A stretch of 64,000 nucleotides of DNA from Desulfonatronum thioautotrophicum (GCF_000934745.1 NZ_KN882170.1:124001-188000), one strand, 5' to 3'. Positions 34,694-44,024 are shown, numbered from the stretch's first letter. Notes: generated by a model not told the origin, from the letters alone. Translations and numbers: made by a program.

Positions 34694-36421
34694 ATGACCG
34701 CTCCGCGTCCTCCACGCCTCACACGACCACGGATCTTCCGTGAGCCGACATCCACGCTGACGTTTGCGGCCCTGATCGTGATCATCCTGGGCCTTGTTCT
34801 CTATCCGGCGACCAGCCTGCTCATCGAGAGCATCCGGGCCGAAGATGGCGGCTGGACCATGGCCCGGTACCAACTGTTTTTCTCCAGCACCTACTTCCGG
34901 CACACCCTGTACAACACTCTGCTCATCGCCGGGATCGCCGCCTTTTTGGCCCAGATCCTGGGTTTTTTCTTCGCCTATGGCGTGGTTCGCTGCGCCATTC
35001 CAGGCAAGACGATCTTCAGCGCCATTGTTCTTCTGCCCATGCTGCTGCCGGCGTTCCTGATTGCCTTTGCCTTGATCCTGCTTTTGGGCCGCAATGGACT
35101 GATAAATCGGGGGCTTTTTCAGGTGGGGGAATGGTTGCAGCTGGCTGATCCCAGCACCCTGCAATGGGTCATTTTCGGCTCCCACGGAGTGATTCTCGCC
35201 CAGACCCTGACCTTTTTCCCTCTGGCATTTCTGGTTTACAGCGCGGCCCTGACAGCCATGGATCCCCGGCTGGAGGAGGCCGCCCGGGACATGGGCGCGA
35301 GCTACTGGTACACGCTGACCCGGGTCACCCTGCCCCTGCTGGCTCCGGCCGCCTTCAGTTCCACCCTGCTGGTGTTCATGTTCAATGTCAGTTCCTTCGG
35401 AGCGCCGGCGCTGCTCAGCGGCGGTCGTCTTTTTTTTCCGGATGCGACCATGCTCGCGCCGGAGGCCATCATCCAAATCCTGGGCATGTTTGATTGGGGC
35501 ATGGGCACGACGATTGCGGTCATATTGATCGTCCCCTCGCTGCTGGTCTACTTTCTCGGTGAACACTACCTCAAACGACGCAGCTACATCACCGTGACCG
35601 GAAACCCGTCCGGATCCTCGCACATGCCGGTTCCCAAAGGCGTGCAACGGCTGGTTTTCGGGGTCTGCCTGGCGATAACCCTCTTCATCATCTGTATCCT
35701 GGTGGTCATTCTGCTGGGGGCGTTCACCCGCACCTGGGGAGTGAATTATGAGTTGACCCTGCGCCATTTTCATACGGCGTTGCGGGCCTCCAGTGAATCC
35801 ATCACCAACAGCCTTGTGCTGGCCGTGGGCGGCGCCCTGGCCGCGGCTACCTTTGGAACGATCGCGGCCTATCTGTACAACCGCCGCCCCTTTCCCGGGG
35901 TCAACATCCTGGATTTCTTCAGCATGCTGCCCTACGCCCTGCCCGGAGTGGTCATGGGCCTGGGATTCGCCGTGGCCTTCGGTGGCAGAATCGGCTTTCT
36001 GGTCCTCACCGGGACCTGGGCAATCATCTTTCTGAACCACGTCATCCGCCGCATGCCCTTTGCCCTGCGCAACGCCGCCGGAGCACTGAAACAGATCGAC
36101 CCGGCCCTGGAGGAAGCGGCCGCGGATCTGGGTGCAAGACCGGCGTACAACTTCGTGCGGGTAACGCTGCCCCTGTTGCGGGCCAGCTTTCTGGGGGCCT
36201 TTGTCTTCGGGTTCATCAACATGATGACGGACATCACCGCGGTCATCTTCCTGGTTTCTCCCCGCTGGCGGCTTTTATCCATCGATCTGTTCAACGCCAT
36301 TGACGCCGGTCGGCTCGGTGTTGCCGCGGCCCTGTCCACGATCATGATCGCCTCGACGTTCCTCGTCCTGGCCCTGGCCTGGAAGCTCAGCGGAAGAGGC
36401 CTGGATTTCTTCAAAAAATAA
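34694..36421 (+). CDS. ABC transporter fused permease, 2-aminoethylphosphonate type (set B)
   Basis: A 575-residue protein from the ATG at 34694; the frame is open upstream into the binding-protein gene, but similarity begins only here. Two permease halves are visible, with coupling loops RLEEAARDMGASYWYTLTRVTLPLL and ALEEAAADLGARPAYNFVRVTLPLL. About twelve membrane spans. It is followed 12 bases on by the ATPase gene. No clear ribosome-binding site precedes the ATG, in keeping with lower translation than the binding protein. Confidence 0.85.
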   Translation: MTAPRPPRLTRPRIFREPTSTLTFAALIVIILGLVLYPATSLLIESIRAEDGGWTMARYQLFFSSTYFRHTLYNTLLIAGIAAFLAQILGFFFAYGVVRCAIPGKTIFSAIVLLPMLLPAFLIAFALILLLGRNGLINRGLFQVGEWLQLADPSTLQWVIFGSHGVILAQTLTFFPLAFLVYSAALTAMDPRLEEAARDMGASYWYTLTRVTLPLLAPAAFSSTLLVFMFNVSSFGAPALLSGGRLFFPDATMLAPEAIIQILGMFDWGMGTTIAVILIVPSLLVYFLGEHYLKRRSYITVTGNPSGSSHMPVPKGVQRLVFGVCLAITLFIICILVVILLGAFTRTWGVNYELTLRHFHTALRASSESITNSLVLAVGGALAAATFGTIAAYLYNRRPFPGVNILDFFSMLPYALPGVVMGLGFAVAFGGRIGFLVLTGTWAIIFLNHVIRRMPFALRNAAGALKQIDPALEEAAADLGARPAYNFVRVTLPLLRASFLGAFVFGFINMMTDITAVIFLVSPRWRLLSIDLFNAIDAGRLGVAAALSTIMIASTFLVLALAWKLSGRGLDFFKK

Positions 36422-36433
36422 GGAGCACTCCCA

Positions 36434-37546
36434 ATGACCGTGACGGGCAAGCCCGTGGCCTTGGCCCACGTCAGCAAGCTGTTCGGTGACGCCCGGGCCG
36501 TGGACGACGTGACCTTCACCGCCCAGGCCGGCAAGATCACCACTCTGCTGGGACCCAGCGGTTGCGGCAAAACCACGACCCTGCGGTTGATCGGCGGCTT
36601 TCACGAGGCAGATGTCGGGGAAATCCGCATCGGCGATACACGGGTCAACGAGTTGCCGGCTCATGCCCGCTCCTCACGGACGGTTTTCCAATCCTATGCC
36701 CTGTTCCCGCATATGACCGTGTTTGAAAACGTGGCCTTTGGCCTGCGGGCCACCAGCGTTCCCCGTGGTGACATTTCCCGACGGGTAGAGCGGGCCTTGG
36801 GCAAGGTCGGGCTGGAGGACCTGGGGCAGCGCCAGCCCGGTCGACTTTCCGGCGGCCAGCAACAGCGCGTGGCCTTTGCCCGAGCATTGGTCACCGAACC
36901 GGAAGTCCTCCTCCTGGATGAGCCCCTCTCCAACCTGGACGCCAAGCTGCGCATCCAGATGCGCCGGGAAATACGCTACCTCCAGCAGGAACTGGGCATC
37001 ACCACCATCTACGTGACCCACGACCAGGAAGAGGCCATGAGCCTCTCCGATCATGTGATCGTCATGCACAACGGTCGGATAGAGCAGCAGGGAGCGCCCC
37101 ACGATATCTACGAGAAACCGGCAACCCGTTTCGTGGCCGACTTCATCGGAATTTCCAACTTTGTTCCCGCCGTGATTCTCCACGTTGATGAGGACAAACT
37201 CCGGGTTGCGGCCTTGGGACTGGAATTGAACCTGCCCCGCCCTCCGGCCCGGGATTTCTCTCCCGGAGACGAGGCCACCCTGGTGGTCCGTCCCGAACAC
37301 CTTTGTTGCGTTCAGGCCGGCTCTGAGGCCAAACCCGCGACCAGCCAGGCCTGCACCGGCATTCTGGAGGGTCTGGTCGAGGACGTTCACTATCTGGGAG
37401 CCATGGCCGCCTATTTTATTGTCCTGTCCGGGAACATCCCGGTGATCGTCCACCATCCGGCTCCCATGGGCGCAACCTTGCGCCAGCCTGGTGAGACGAT
37501 TCGCCTGGGACTGGATTTGGACCGCATCTATATAGTCGCCGAGTAG
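36434..37546 (+). CDS. ABC transporter ATPase, 2-aminoethylphosphonate type (set B)
   Basis: A 370-residue PotA/FbpC-like ATPase with Walker A LLGPSGCGKTTT, signature [15 protein letters not shown], Walker B VLLLDEPLSNLDAKLR and H-loop YVTHDQEEA, plus a C-terminal TOBE domain. AGGAG lies 7 bases before the ATG. It ends 39 bases before phnX and completes importer set B. Confidence 0.87.
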   Translation: MTVTGKPVALAHVSKLFGDARAVDDVTFTAQAGKITTLLGPSGCGKTTTLRLIGGFHEADVGEIRIGDTRVNELPAHARSSRTVFQSYALFPHMTVFENVAFGLRATSVPRGDISRRVERALGKVGLEDLGQRQPGRLSGGQQQRVAFARALVTEPEVLLLDEPLSNLDAKLRIQMRREIRYLQQELGITTIYVTHDQEEAMSLSDHVIVMHNGRIEQQGAPHDIYEKPATRFVADFIGISNFVPAVILHVDEDKLRVAALGLELNLPRPPARDFSPGDEATLVVRPEHLCCVQAGSEAKPATSQACTGILEGLVEDVHYLGAMAAYFIVLSGNIPVIVHHPAPMGATLRQPGETIRLGLDLDRIYIVAE

Positions 37547-37585
37547 GCAGATCGCCATAATCGAAGCACGGGAGGCCAGAAACGC

Positions 37586-38467
37586 ATGCAACGCACCCGC
37601 AAAGCCATGGAGCAGTTCGACGACCTGCGACTGGACGTCGGTACCCCTAGGAAACCCTATGCCGGGCTGGTCCGGGCCGTTGTCCTGGATTGGTCCGGGA
37701 CAGCGGTGGACTATGGTTGCCTCGGGCCCACGGTCGCATTCCAGGAAGCCTTTGCCGCCTTTGACGTGGCCGTGGACATCCAGGAGGTTCGGGAGTTCAT
37801 GGGCTTGAAAAAGATCGATCATTTGCGGGCCCTGACCCGCCATGAGGCCGTAACGGCCAGATGGCGGCAAGTCCATGGCCGCAATCCGGACGAATCCGAT
37901 GTTCAGGCCGTCTATGCCCGGACGGAATCCGTGATGCTGGACCGGATCGCCGATTTCGCGGAACCCATCCCCGGACTGCTGGACCTGATCGGCGCCTTGC
38001 GGGCTCGGGGGGTGCGCATCGGTTCATCCACCGGGTATACCAGGCCGATGCTGGAAAAATTGATGACCGCGGCCGCGGGATACGGCTATCGTCCCGACGT
38101 GGCCATCTGCTCCACCGACGTCCCCGCCGGACGGCCCTTCCCCTTTATGTGCTATGCCACGGCCATTGCCCTGGAAACCTATCCGCTCTCATCAATGGTC
38201 AAAATCGGCGATACACTGATTGATATCGAGGAAGGACTCAACGCCGGAATGTGGACCATCGGCCTGACCATGTCCGGCAACGAACTGGGTTTGTCCCGGA
38301 AACAGGCCGAGTCCCTCAACGCTCAGGAGTTGTCGACCCGCCTGGAAGTGATCGCGGATCGTTTCCGCAAGGCGGGCGCCCACTATACGGCCCGGGGGAT
38401 CTGGGAAATCCTGCCACTGATCGAGGCCATTGATGCCCGTCTGGATCGGGGAGAACGTCCACGATGA
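37586..38467 (+). CDS. phnX: Phosphonoacetaldehyde hydrolase (phosphonatase)
   Basis: A 293-residue HAD enzyme that cleaves phosphonoacetaldehyde to acetaldehyde and phosphate. The nucleophile Asp35 lies in VVLDWSGT, and the phosphonatase-specific Schiff-base lysine is Lys76 in FMGLKKIDHLRAL, in the cap domain. GSSTGYTRPM (phosphate-binding loop) and VKIGDTLIDIEEGLNAGMW follow. An N-terminal extension of about 25 residues precedes the core. The usual partner PhnW, which makes the substrate from 2-aminoethylphosphonate, is not encoded here. ATGA overlap links it to the next HAD gene. Confidence 0.92.
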   Translation: MQRTRKAMEQFDDLRLDVGTPRKPYAGLVRAVVLDWSGTAVDYGCLGPTVAFQEAFAAFDVAVDIQEVREFMGLKKIDHLRALTRHEAVTARWRQVHGRNPDESDVQAVYARTESVMLDRIADFAEPIPGLLDLIGALRARGVRIGSSTGYTRPMLEKLMTAAAGYGYRPDVAICSTDVPAGRPFPFMCYATAIALETYPLSSMVKIGDTLIDIEEGLNAGMWTIGLTMSGNELGLSRKQAESLNAQELSTRLEVIADRFRKAGAHYTARGIWEILPLIEAIDARLDRGERPR

Positions 38468-39243
38468 TTCGGACACCGAATGAGGAAGCCTTGTTCCCGG
38501 ACTCAAAGGCAAGCGTATTGACGCGAAGACTGCGCGCACTGCGTGGCGTGCTCTTTGACAAGGACGGCACCCTGTTTGATTTCCACGCCAGTTGGCGCCC
38601 GGTGATGGAGCGCGCCGCGCGGATTGCCGCCGGGGGACATCCGGCTTTGGCCGCGGCCTTGCTGCAGGCCGGAGGCTATGATTCCAGCAGCAAAACCTTC
38701 CAGGCCGACTCCATCATCGCCGCCGGACATACCGGACAACTGGCCGAGATCTGGCACTCGCTGGGTGCGGTGATGGACAGAGACTCGCTCCAGCGCCGAC
38801 TGGACACGCTGTTCAGCGAGGAAGGTCCCCGCGATGCTGTACCGGTTACCGACCTGCCCAGTTTGTTCACCCGTCTGGCGGAACGCGGCCTGGCTCTGGG
38901 CATTGCCACCAATGACGGCCAGGAAGCGGCCCAGGCCACGGTGCGCCGCTTCGGCCTGGAAGAAATGCTCTGTTTCGTGGCCGGTTACGACAGCGGCCAC
39001 GGTTCCAAGCCGGAACCGGGCATGGCCCTGGCCTTTTGCCAGACCACAGGCCTGTCGCCCCATCAAGTGGCCATGATCGGCGACAACGATCACGACATGA
39101 CCTCGGCCCGGGTCGCGAACCTGGGTGTTTGCATCGGCGTGCTTAGTGGAACAGGCGACAGATCCACCTTGCAGGACAAGGCGGACGTGGTCCTGGAGGA
39201 CATCGCCGGGTTGCTGAACCTACTGGAAACGGCCCACGTCTGA
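38464..39243 (+). CDS. HAD phosphatase (phosphoglycolate phosphatase-like)
   Basis: A 259-residue HAD hydrolase: catalytic FDKDGTLFDFH (Asp nucleophile and Asp+2), Thr/Asn-type motif IATNDGQEA, Lys in GHGSKPEPGM and acid motif MIGDNDHDM. It resembles Gph-type phosphatases but the substrate is unknown. Coupling to phnX suggests it acts on an organophosphate or phosphonate intermediate, or removes a damaged metabolite. Confidence 0.8.
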   Translation: MIRTPNEEALFPDSKASVLTRRLRALRGVLFDKDGTLFDFHASWRPVMERAARIAAGGHPALAAALLQAGGYDSSSKTFQADSIIAAGHTGQLAEIWHSLGAVMDRDSLQRRLDTLFSEEGPRDAVPVTDLPSLFTRLAERGLALGIATNDGQEAAQATVRRFGLEEMLCFVAGYDSGHGSKPEPGMALAFCQTTGLSPHQVAMIGDNDHDMTSARVANLGVCIGVLSGTGDRSTLQDKADVVLEDIAGLLNLLETAHV

Positions 39244-39281
39244 CCATTTCTGAGAGCGACCAAGGCCTGGGGCAACGTCAA

Positions 39282-39300
39282 TGGCGGAAAAATGCCGCCA
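39282..39300. terminator. Small hairpin between convergent genes
   Basis: TGGCGG and CCGCCA pair around a 7-base loop in the 64-base gap between the HAD gene and the set C permease gene. It is short, without a T run; a weak terminator at best. Confidence 0.35.
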
Positions 39301-39307
39301 CTTCTGC

Positions 39308-40990
39308 TCAACGGATCAGCGAGATGTGCCGGTGCCCGAAAAAATTCAGGACCACACGGGCCACTATCAGCACGGCGACGACCACGGCCATGATGCACAC
39401 GGAAAAGGCGGCTGCCTGATTGACGGCCCCCCGATCCTCCAGAAACAGAACGGACACCGCGGCCACCTGTGTGGACGGGGTGATCAGAAAGATCACAGCG
39501 GACAGGGTGACCATGCTGCGCATGAAGAAGAACACCGCCACCCCCACCAGCGTCGGCCACATCAAGGGCAGGGTCACCTTGCGCATGGTGCGCAGGAACG
39601 TCGCCCCCAGTGTGGAGGAGGCCTCGTCAAAGGTATGGCTGATCTGCTTCATGCTCGTGGAGGCGATCAGGAATCCCTGGGCGTGGTAGTAGTAGACATT
39701 GCAGATGGCGATCAGAAAAAGCGTCCCGTAGAGCGGATAGATGGGGTTGCCCGGAGCATTGAAGGCCAGGATATAGCCCAGTCCCAGGACCATGCCCGGA
39801 ACAGCCGCCGGAACGATGCACAGGAAATACAGCGGGGAGTCCAGAACGGTCCGAAATTTTTCCGTGACATACGCCGCCAGCCCGGCGGCCATGACCCCGA
39901 CTCCCGCGGCCATCAGGCCGATGGTAATGCTGTTCCACAAGGGCTGAATCCCGCCCTGGACGTCGAAGCGGTAATGGCGCAGGGAAAATTCCATGCGGTA
40001 CGGCCAGAGATGGGTAAAACTGGCGAAAATCACGATGCCCACCACGCTGAGAATGGCCAGGCAGATCAACGCGGAGTATGCGGTGAACACCCTGTCGCGT
40101 AGCGGATTCGGCCGGACGCTCAGCGGTTGGGAGCCCTCGGAGATCTGGGCATGACTTCGCCGGTTGATCCATTTCTCAAAGGCCACGGCCACGGCCACAG
40201 GCGCCAGCAAGACCATCCCAATGACCGTGCCCAGTTCAAAATTGGCCTGGCCGATGACCTGGTTGTACACCTCCGTGGCCAGGACACTGTAATCCCCGCC
40301 AACAACCATGGGATTCCCGAAATCCGTGATCACCAGGGTGAAGACCACGAAGGTGGAGGCGATCAGGGCGAAGCGGGTGGAAGGCAGGGTCACGGTCCAG
40401 AAGGTGCGCAGCGGACCGGCACCCAGGATGCGCGATGATTCATAAAGCCGGTTGTCGGCCAGGGCCAACGAGGCGGAAAAAATCAGGAATGCATACGGGA
40501 AAACATACAGGACACTGGAAATCACGATGCCCCAGTAGCCATAGATCGAGAAGTCCGTTCCCAGGGTCCGGTTGACCAGACCGTTGCGCCCGAGCATCAA
40601 CACCAACCCCTGGGCTTGGACCAGGGAAGGAGCGAACAGGGGGATCAGGGCGATCAACCGGAAGAGATTCTTCAAGGGCATGCAGGTCCGCTGCACGGCA
40701 AAGGCAAAGCCGTAGGCCAGGACCACGGTGATCACCGTGGTCACCACGGTAACCTCGAAGCTGTTGTAGACGAGCCGCATGAACCGCTGCGTGCCCATGA
40801 CCGCGGCATAGTTGGCCAGACCAAGGCCGTCCGGGGTCTGGAAGCTGCGCCCCAGGATGTGCACCAGCGGATAGAGCACGAAGACCAGCAGCGGCACGGC
40901 AATGGCCGCTGCCACCAGCACCTTGAACAGCGGCTCCAGGTCGCGGGGCCGGCGGCCGCGGGGTAAGGGAGCCGAACCGTTCACCGCCAT
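39308..40990 (-). CDS. ABC transporter fused permease, 2-aminoethylphosphonate type (set C)
   Basis: A 560-residue double permease with about twelve spans. Coupling loops: RLYESSRILGAGPLRTFWTVTLPS in the first half (less canonical, with ESS for EAA) and TFDEASSTLGATFLRTMRKVTLPLM in the second. The N-terminus is Arg-rich (RGRRPRDLE). It overlaps the ATPase gene by 10 bases and is last in set C, unlike sets A and B where the permease is second. Confidence 0.87.
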   Translation of the reverse strand: MAVNGSAPLPRGRRPRDLEPLFKVLVAAAIAVPLLVFVLYPLVHILGRSFQTPDGLGLANYAAVMGTQRFMRLVYNSFEVTVVTTVITVVLAYGFAFAVQRTCMPLKNLFRLIALIPLFAPSLVQAQGLVLMLGRNGLVNRTLGTDFSIYGYWGIVISSVLYVFPYAFLIFSASLALADNRLYESSRILGAGPLRTFWTVTLPSTRFALIASTFVVFTLVITDFGNPMVVGGDYSVLATEVYNQVIGQANFELGTVIGMVLLAPVAVAVAFEKWINRRSHAQISEGSQPLSVRPNPLRDRVFTAYSALICLAILSVVGIVIFASFTHLWPYRMEFSLRHYRFDVQGGIQPLWNSITIGLMAAGVGVMAAGLAAYVTEKFRTVLDSPLYFLCIVPAAVPGMVLGLGYILAFNAPGNPIYPLYGTLFLIAICNVYYYHAQGFLIASTSMKQISHTFDEASSTLGATFLRTMRKVTLPLMWPTLVGVAVFFFMRSMVTLSAVIFLITPSTQVAAVSVLFLEDRGAVNQAAAFSVCIMAVVVAVLIVARVVLNFFGHRHISLIR

Positions 40991-42015
40991 TCCAGAACCC
41001 GTACCGATTCTCCGGCCACGCTGATGCAGCGGTTCATTCCCACTTCCAGGCCCTCACCCATGCCCTGGATCTCGGCCATCATGCGCACCTCCCGCGCGGA
41101 TGCGCCATTTTCTGATATCCGCAGGCGTACCCGCGTCAGGTTCCCCAGACGCGTGACCTGATCAACCGTGGCCTGAAGCAGACACAGGGCGTCCTCTTCG
41201 GCCAAAAGCTGGATATCCTCAGGGCGGATGCCCAGAACCAGGGGATGGCTGCCGGCCGGTCGGCCATTCTCCGGGAAGGGAAGCCCCATATCCGCCGGAA
41301 CGATGTTCATCCGGCCGATGAACTCGGCCACAAAACGATTGCTCGGTCGTCGATAGAGATCCATGGGCGTACCCGACTGCATCACCCGGCCATCACGCAT
41401 GACCACGACATTGTCGGCCATGGTCAGGGCCTCTTCCTGGTCGTGGGTGACCATGATCGTGGTGATCCCCAGACGCTGCTGGAGCGTGCGGATTTCCACG
41501 CGCAACTCCTCGCGAACCTTGGCGTCCAGGGCAGAAAGGGGCTCGTCCAGCAACAGCAACGCCGGCTTGGGAGCCAAGGCCCTGGCCAGGGCAATACGCT
41601 GTTGCTGCCCTCCGGAAAGCTGATGCGGATACTTGCGGGCCTGATCATTGAGATGCACCAGGCTGAGCATCTCCTCCACCCGCAAGGCGATTTCCTTGCG
41701 GGGCCAGTTGCGGCATTCCAGACCGTAGGCCACGTTGGCCGCGATGGTCATGTTCGGAAACAGGGAATAGGACTGGAATACGACGCCGAAATTTCGGTTG
41801 CGGGCCGGAACCAGGGACAGATCCTGACCATCAAGGACCAGTTTGCCCTGGTCATGCAGTTCCAATCCCGCGACAACGCGCAGCAGGGTCGTCTTGCCGC
41901 AGCCGGAAGGGCCGAGAAAGCAGACCAAAGAGCCGTTGGCAATGGAGATGGACACGTCATCCAGGGCCTTCAACTCACCGAACCGTTTGGTCACATTCTG
42001 TATATCCAACGCCAT
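40981..42015 (-). CDS. ABC transporter ATPase, 2-aminoethylphosphonate type (set C)
   Basis: A 344-residue PotA/FbpC-like ATPase: Walker A FLGPSGCGKTTLLR, signature [15 protein letters not shown], Walker B ALLLLDEPLSALDAKVRE, H-loop MVTHDQEEA and a C-terminal TOBE domain with GIRPEDIQLL. It lies 105 bases behind the binding-protein gene, with a strong hairpin in the gap. Confidence 0.87.
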   Translation of the reverse strand: MALDIQNVTKRFGELKALDDVSISIANGSLVCFLGPSGCGKTTLLRVVAGLELHDQGKLVLDGQDLSLVPARNRNFGVVFQSYSLFPNMTIAANVAYGLECRNWPRKEIALRVEEMLSLVHLNDQARKYPHQLSGGQQQRIALARALAPKPALLLLDEPLSALDAKVREELRVEIRTLQQRLGITTIMVTHDQEEALTMADNVVVMRDGRVMQSGTPMDLYRRPSNRFVAEFIGRMNIVPADMGLPFPENGRPAGSHPLVLGIRPEDIQLLAEEDALCLLQATVDQVTRLGNLTRVRLRISENGASAREVRMMAEIQGMGEGLEVGMNRCISVAGESVRVLEWR

Positions 42016-42048
42016 CGATCCACCTCGACCGCTTGTTGTTCATGAAAA

Positions 42049-42081
42049 CGCGGCTTCCAGGCCAAAGACCTGGAAGCCGCG
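42049..42081 (-). other. Stem-loop between set C binding protein and ATPase genes
   Basis: A perfect 13-bp GC-rich stem (42049-42061 with 42069-42081) and 7-base loop, followed on the minus strand by TTTT. It could act as a partial terminator or as a protective 3' end. Confidence 0.7.
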
Positions 42082-42120
42082 AGGCAGATTGCGAGTCTTG
42101 GCCATCAGGCCAAATCCGGT

Positions 42121-43155
42121 TTAGCGTTCCAACTCGTCCTGCCATTGCCTGAGGATACGATCCCGGTTGGCCGCGGACCAGTCAAAATCCATGTCCACCA
42201 TCACCGAACCGATATCCTCGGGCAGACCGGCCTTGACGAAGGATTCCGGCATGGTTCCGCCACTGACCGTGACGATCTCCTTCCACTTGTAGTACTCCTC
42301 CACGGCCGCTTCGGAGAGCGTCCAGTCGATGAACCGCTTGGCCGCCTCCTTGTTCCGGGAGGAGCGCATCAGGCCGGTGGCTTCCAGTTCGTTGCCGGCT
42401 CCCTCCGCGGGGATGACCATGGTGATGGGGTAGCCTTCGTCGATGTTCTTGATGGCTCGCAGGGCAAAGGAGGCTCCCACGGCGAACTCGCCGGCGCTGG
42501 CCACGTTGCAGGGTCGCGATCCGCTCTTGATATACTGGGCGATGTTCCTGTCCAGTTCACGAAGAAAGTCCCAACCGGCATCCTCTCCCTTCATTTGCAA
42601 AATCGAGGCGATCTGCAGATACCCTGTGCCGGAACTGGCCGGATTGGGCATGACCACCTCGCCTTGGAACTCCGGCTTGAGCAGATCCGCCCAGGAGGTG
42701 GGCATGGGCAGGTTCCGGCGTTGCAGCACCTCGTTGTTCACGCAGAACGCAGCCATGTATCCGGTCTTGGCGAACCAGCGCCCTTCAGGGTCGCGGAAAC
42801 GGGCCGGAACACGCTCAATCCCCTGGGGCTCGTAGGGCTCCAGCATTGCCAGAATCCGAGGGTCGACCATGTTGGTCACAGCCCAGCCCCAGATCACGTC
42901 ATGTCGGGGGTTGGCCGCCTCGGCCAACATTCGGGCATGCAGATCCCCGGTGGACAGACGCAGCATGTTCACCCGCAGGTCCGGAAGATCGCGCTGCATG
43001 GCCGCCAAAAATGCCGCGGCCTCATCCTCCTCGTAAGAGGTGTACACGGTAATTTCATTGGCGTGAGCCTGCGATGGTGAAAAGCCTAACATGGCACAGC
43101 AGACCACGGCGCAGGCCAACATGCACCGTAAAGCGAAAGAGCCCAGCATCGTCAT
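42121..43155 (-). CDS. ABC transporter substrate-binding protein, 2-aminoethylphosphonate type (set C)
   Basis: A 344-residue binding protein. The ATG at 43155 has AAGGAG 7 bases upstream and starts a signal peptide ending ...SQAHA. The mature part begins NEITVYTSYEEDEAAAFLAAMQRDLPDL and contains VNMLRLSTGDLHARMLAE, VVMPNPASSGTGYLQIASIL and a C-terminal VDMDFDWSAANRDRILRQW, as in PhnS2-like proteins. It is the first gene of set C and has a three-unit Pho-box array 110-138 bases upstream. Confidence 0.88.
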   Translation of the reverse strand: MTMLGSFALRCMLACAVVCCAMLGFSPSQAHANEITVYTSYEEDEAAAFLAAMQRDLPDLRVNMLRLSTGDLHARMLAEAANPRHDVIWGWAVTNMVDPRILAMLEPYEPQGIERVPARFRDPEGRWFAKTGYMAAFCVNNEVLQRRNLPMPTSWADLLKPEFQGEVVMPNPASSGTGYLQIASILQMKGEDAGWDFLRELDRNIAQYIKSGSRPCNVASAGEFAVGASFALRAIKNIDEGYPITMVIPAEGAGNELEATGLMRSSRNKEAAKRFIDWTLSEAAVEEYYKWKEIVTVSGGTMPESFVKAGLPEDIGSVMVDMDFDWSAANRDRILRQWQDELER

Positions 43156-43264
43156 CAGATCGCTCCTTAAGTTAAAAAGATGATTAGAATTCACGAAGCA
43201 ACCACCTGAGTCGCTTTGCCGGAAACTCTTATCCTGCATGATCAGGCAGAAACAACCACATCAC

Positions 43265-43293
43265 GTTACAGCTTGACGACAGTTGGGTGACAA
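43265..43293 (-). promoter_or_regulatory. Pho-box array for set C transporter
   Basis: Read toward the gene: TTGTCAC (43287-43293), CTGTCGT (43276-43282) and CTGTAAC (43265-43271), with 4-base spacers and an exact 11-base period. Confidence 0.75.
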
Positions 43294-43844
43294 TTGCCGA
43301 TTCAAACGCTGGAAAAGCGTATCACAGGCAAATCAAAGCGCTTTTTGCAACTGTTCACCAACCTGGCTCTGATGATGCGGAGGCTCAATTGCTGTCCCTG
43401 TTTTGCGGGTTCTGGGCTGCGGACTCTGGATTTGACATGCCGAGGCGGACAATCCATGATCAAATCATCAAAGACAAAACTATCGGACAGATGTTCCCGG
43501 CCTGGAAGATCCGACAAAATGTCGTGGCGGAGTTGTTTTGCTTGGATTCGACAAAGACATTTTCAAATAGTGCAAAAAGGGACCGGCGGAAAAAGAATGT
43601 CCTTTTCCGAGACCGCTTTTCCCATCCCAGATCTTCTTGCCCTACCTGTCTCCCTGGTAAAACAAAGTGGAAAAGTGATGGTTTGTTTTCTCAGGGGAAA
43701 CAGGTTGACTCTTTTTTGGGAGGGTAATTTATTTTTCCCCGGTGTGGGTTCCTGGGAATAAGGGCAACCTGTGCGCAAGTGTCAATCTGTTCTGAACCAT
43801 CCCCAGGGCAATTTTCTTCTCACGTAACTATCTGAAATTTTTTA

Positions 43845-44024
43845 GACTGGTTTGCCCTGTTTGGGACGGATCGATCGGCTTCGCCTGTTTGACTGAACCA
43901 GGAATCGTTCATCAAGCCTTTGCCCGACGCCAAGAACACAACTTCCTGTTTTTACAGTGCAACGGCTTGATGTTAGGAGACCGGTGAAGGAGTTTCGAGC
44001 CGTTCCAAACAGGGCAAACCAGTC
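43845..44024. repeat. Nested inverted repeats
   Basis: Outer arms 43845-43864 and 44005-44024 pair perfectly over 20 bases, and 43865-43869 with 44000-44004 extend them with one G-T pair. Inner arms 43910-43918 and 43964-43972 pair perfectly over 9 bases. Weaker complementarity continues outward from both outer arms. It may be a small non-autonomous element, a relic of one, or a structured RNA. Confidence 0.6.

Noticed and set aside
39282-39300. Strong bidirectional terminator between the HAD gene and set C
   Set aside because: The stem is only 6 bp with no T run, so it is kept only as a weak feature.
43287-43761. Two overlapping ORFs of about 150 codons
   Set aside because: Basic, Cys/Trp/Arg-rich translations in two frames of the same DNA, starting inside the Pho-box array; likely non-coding.
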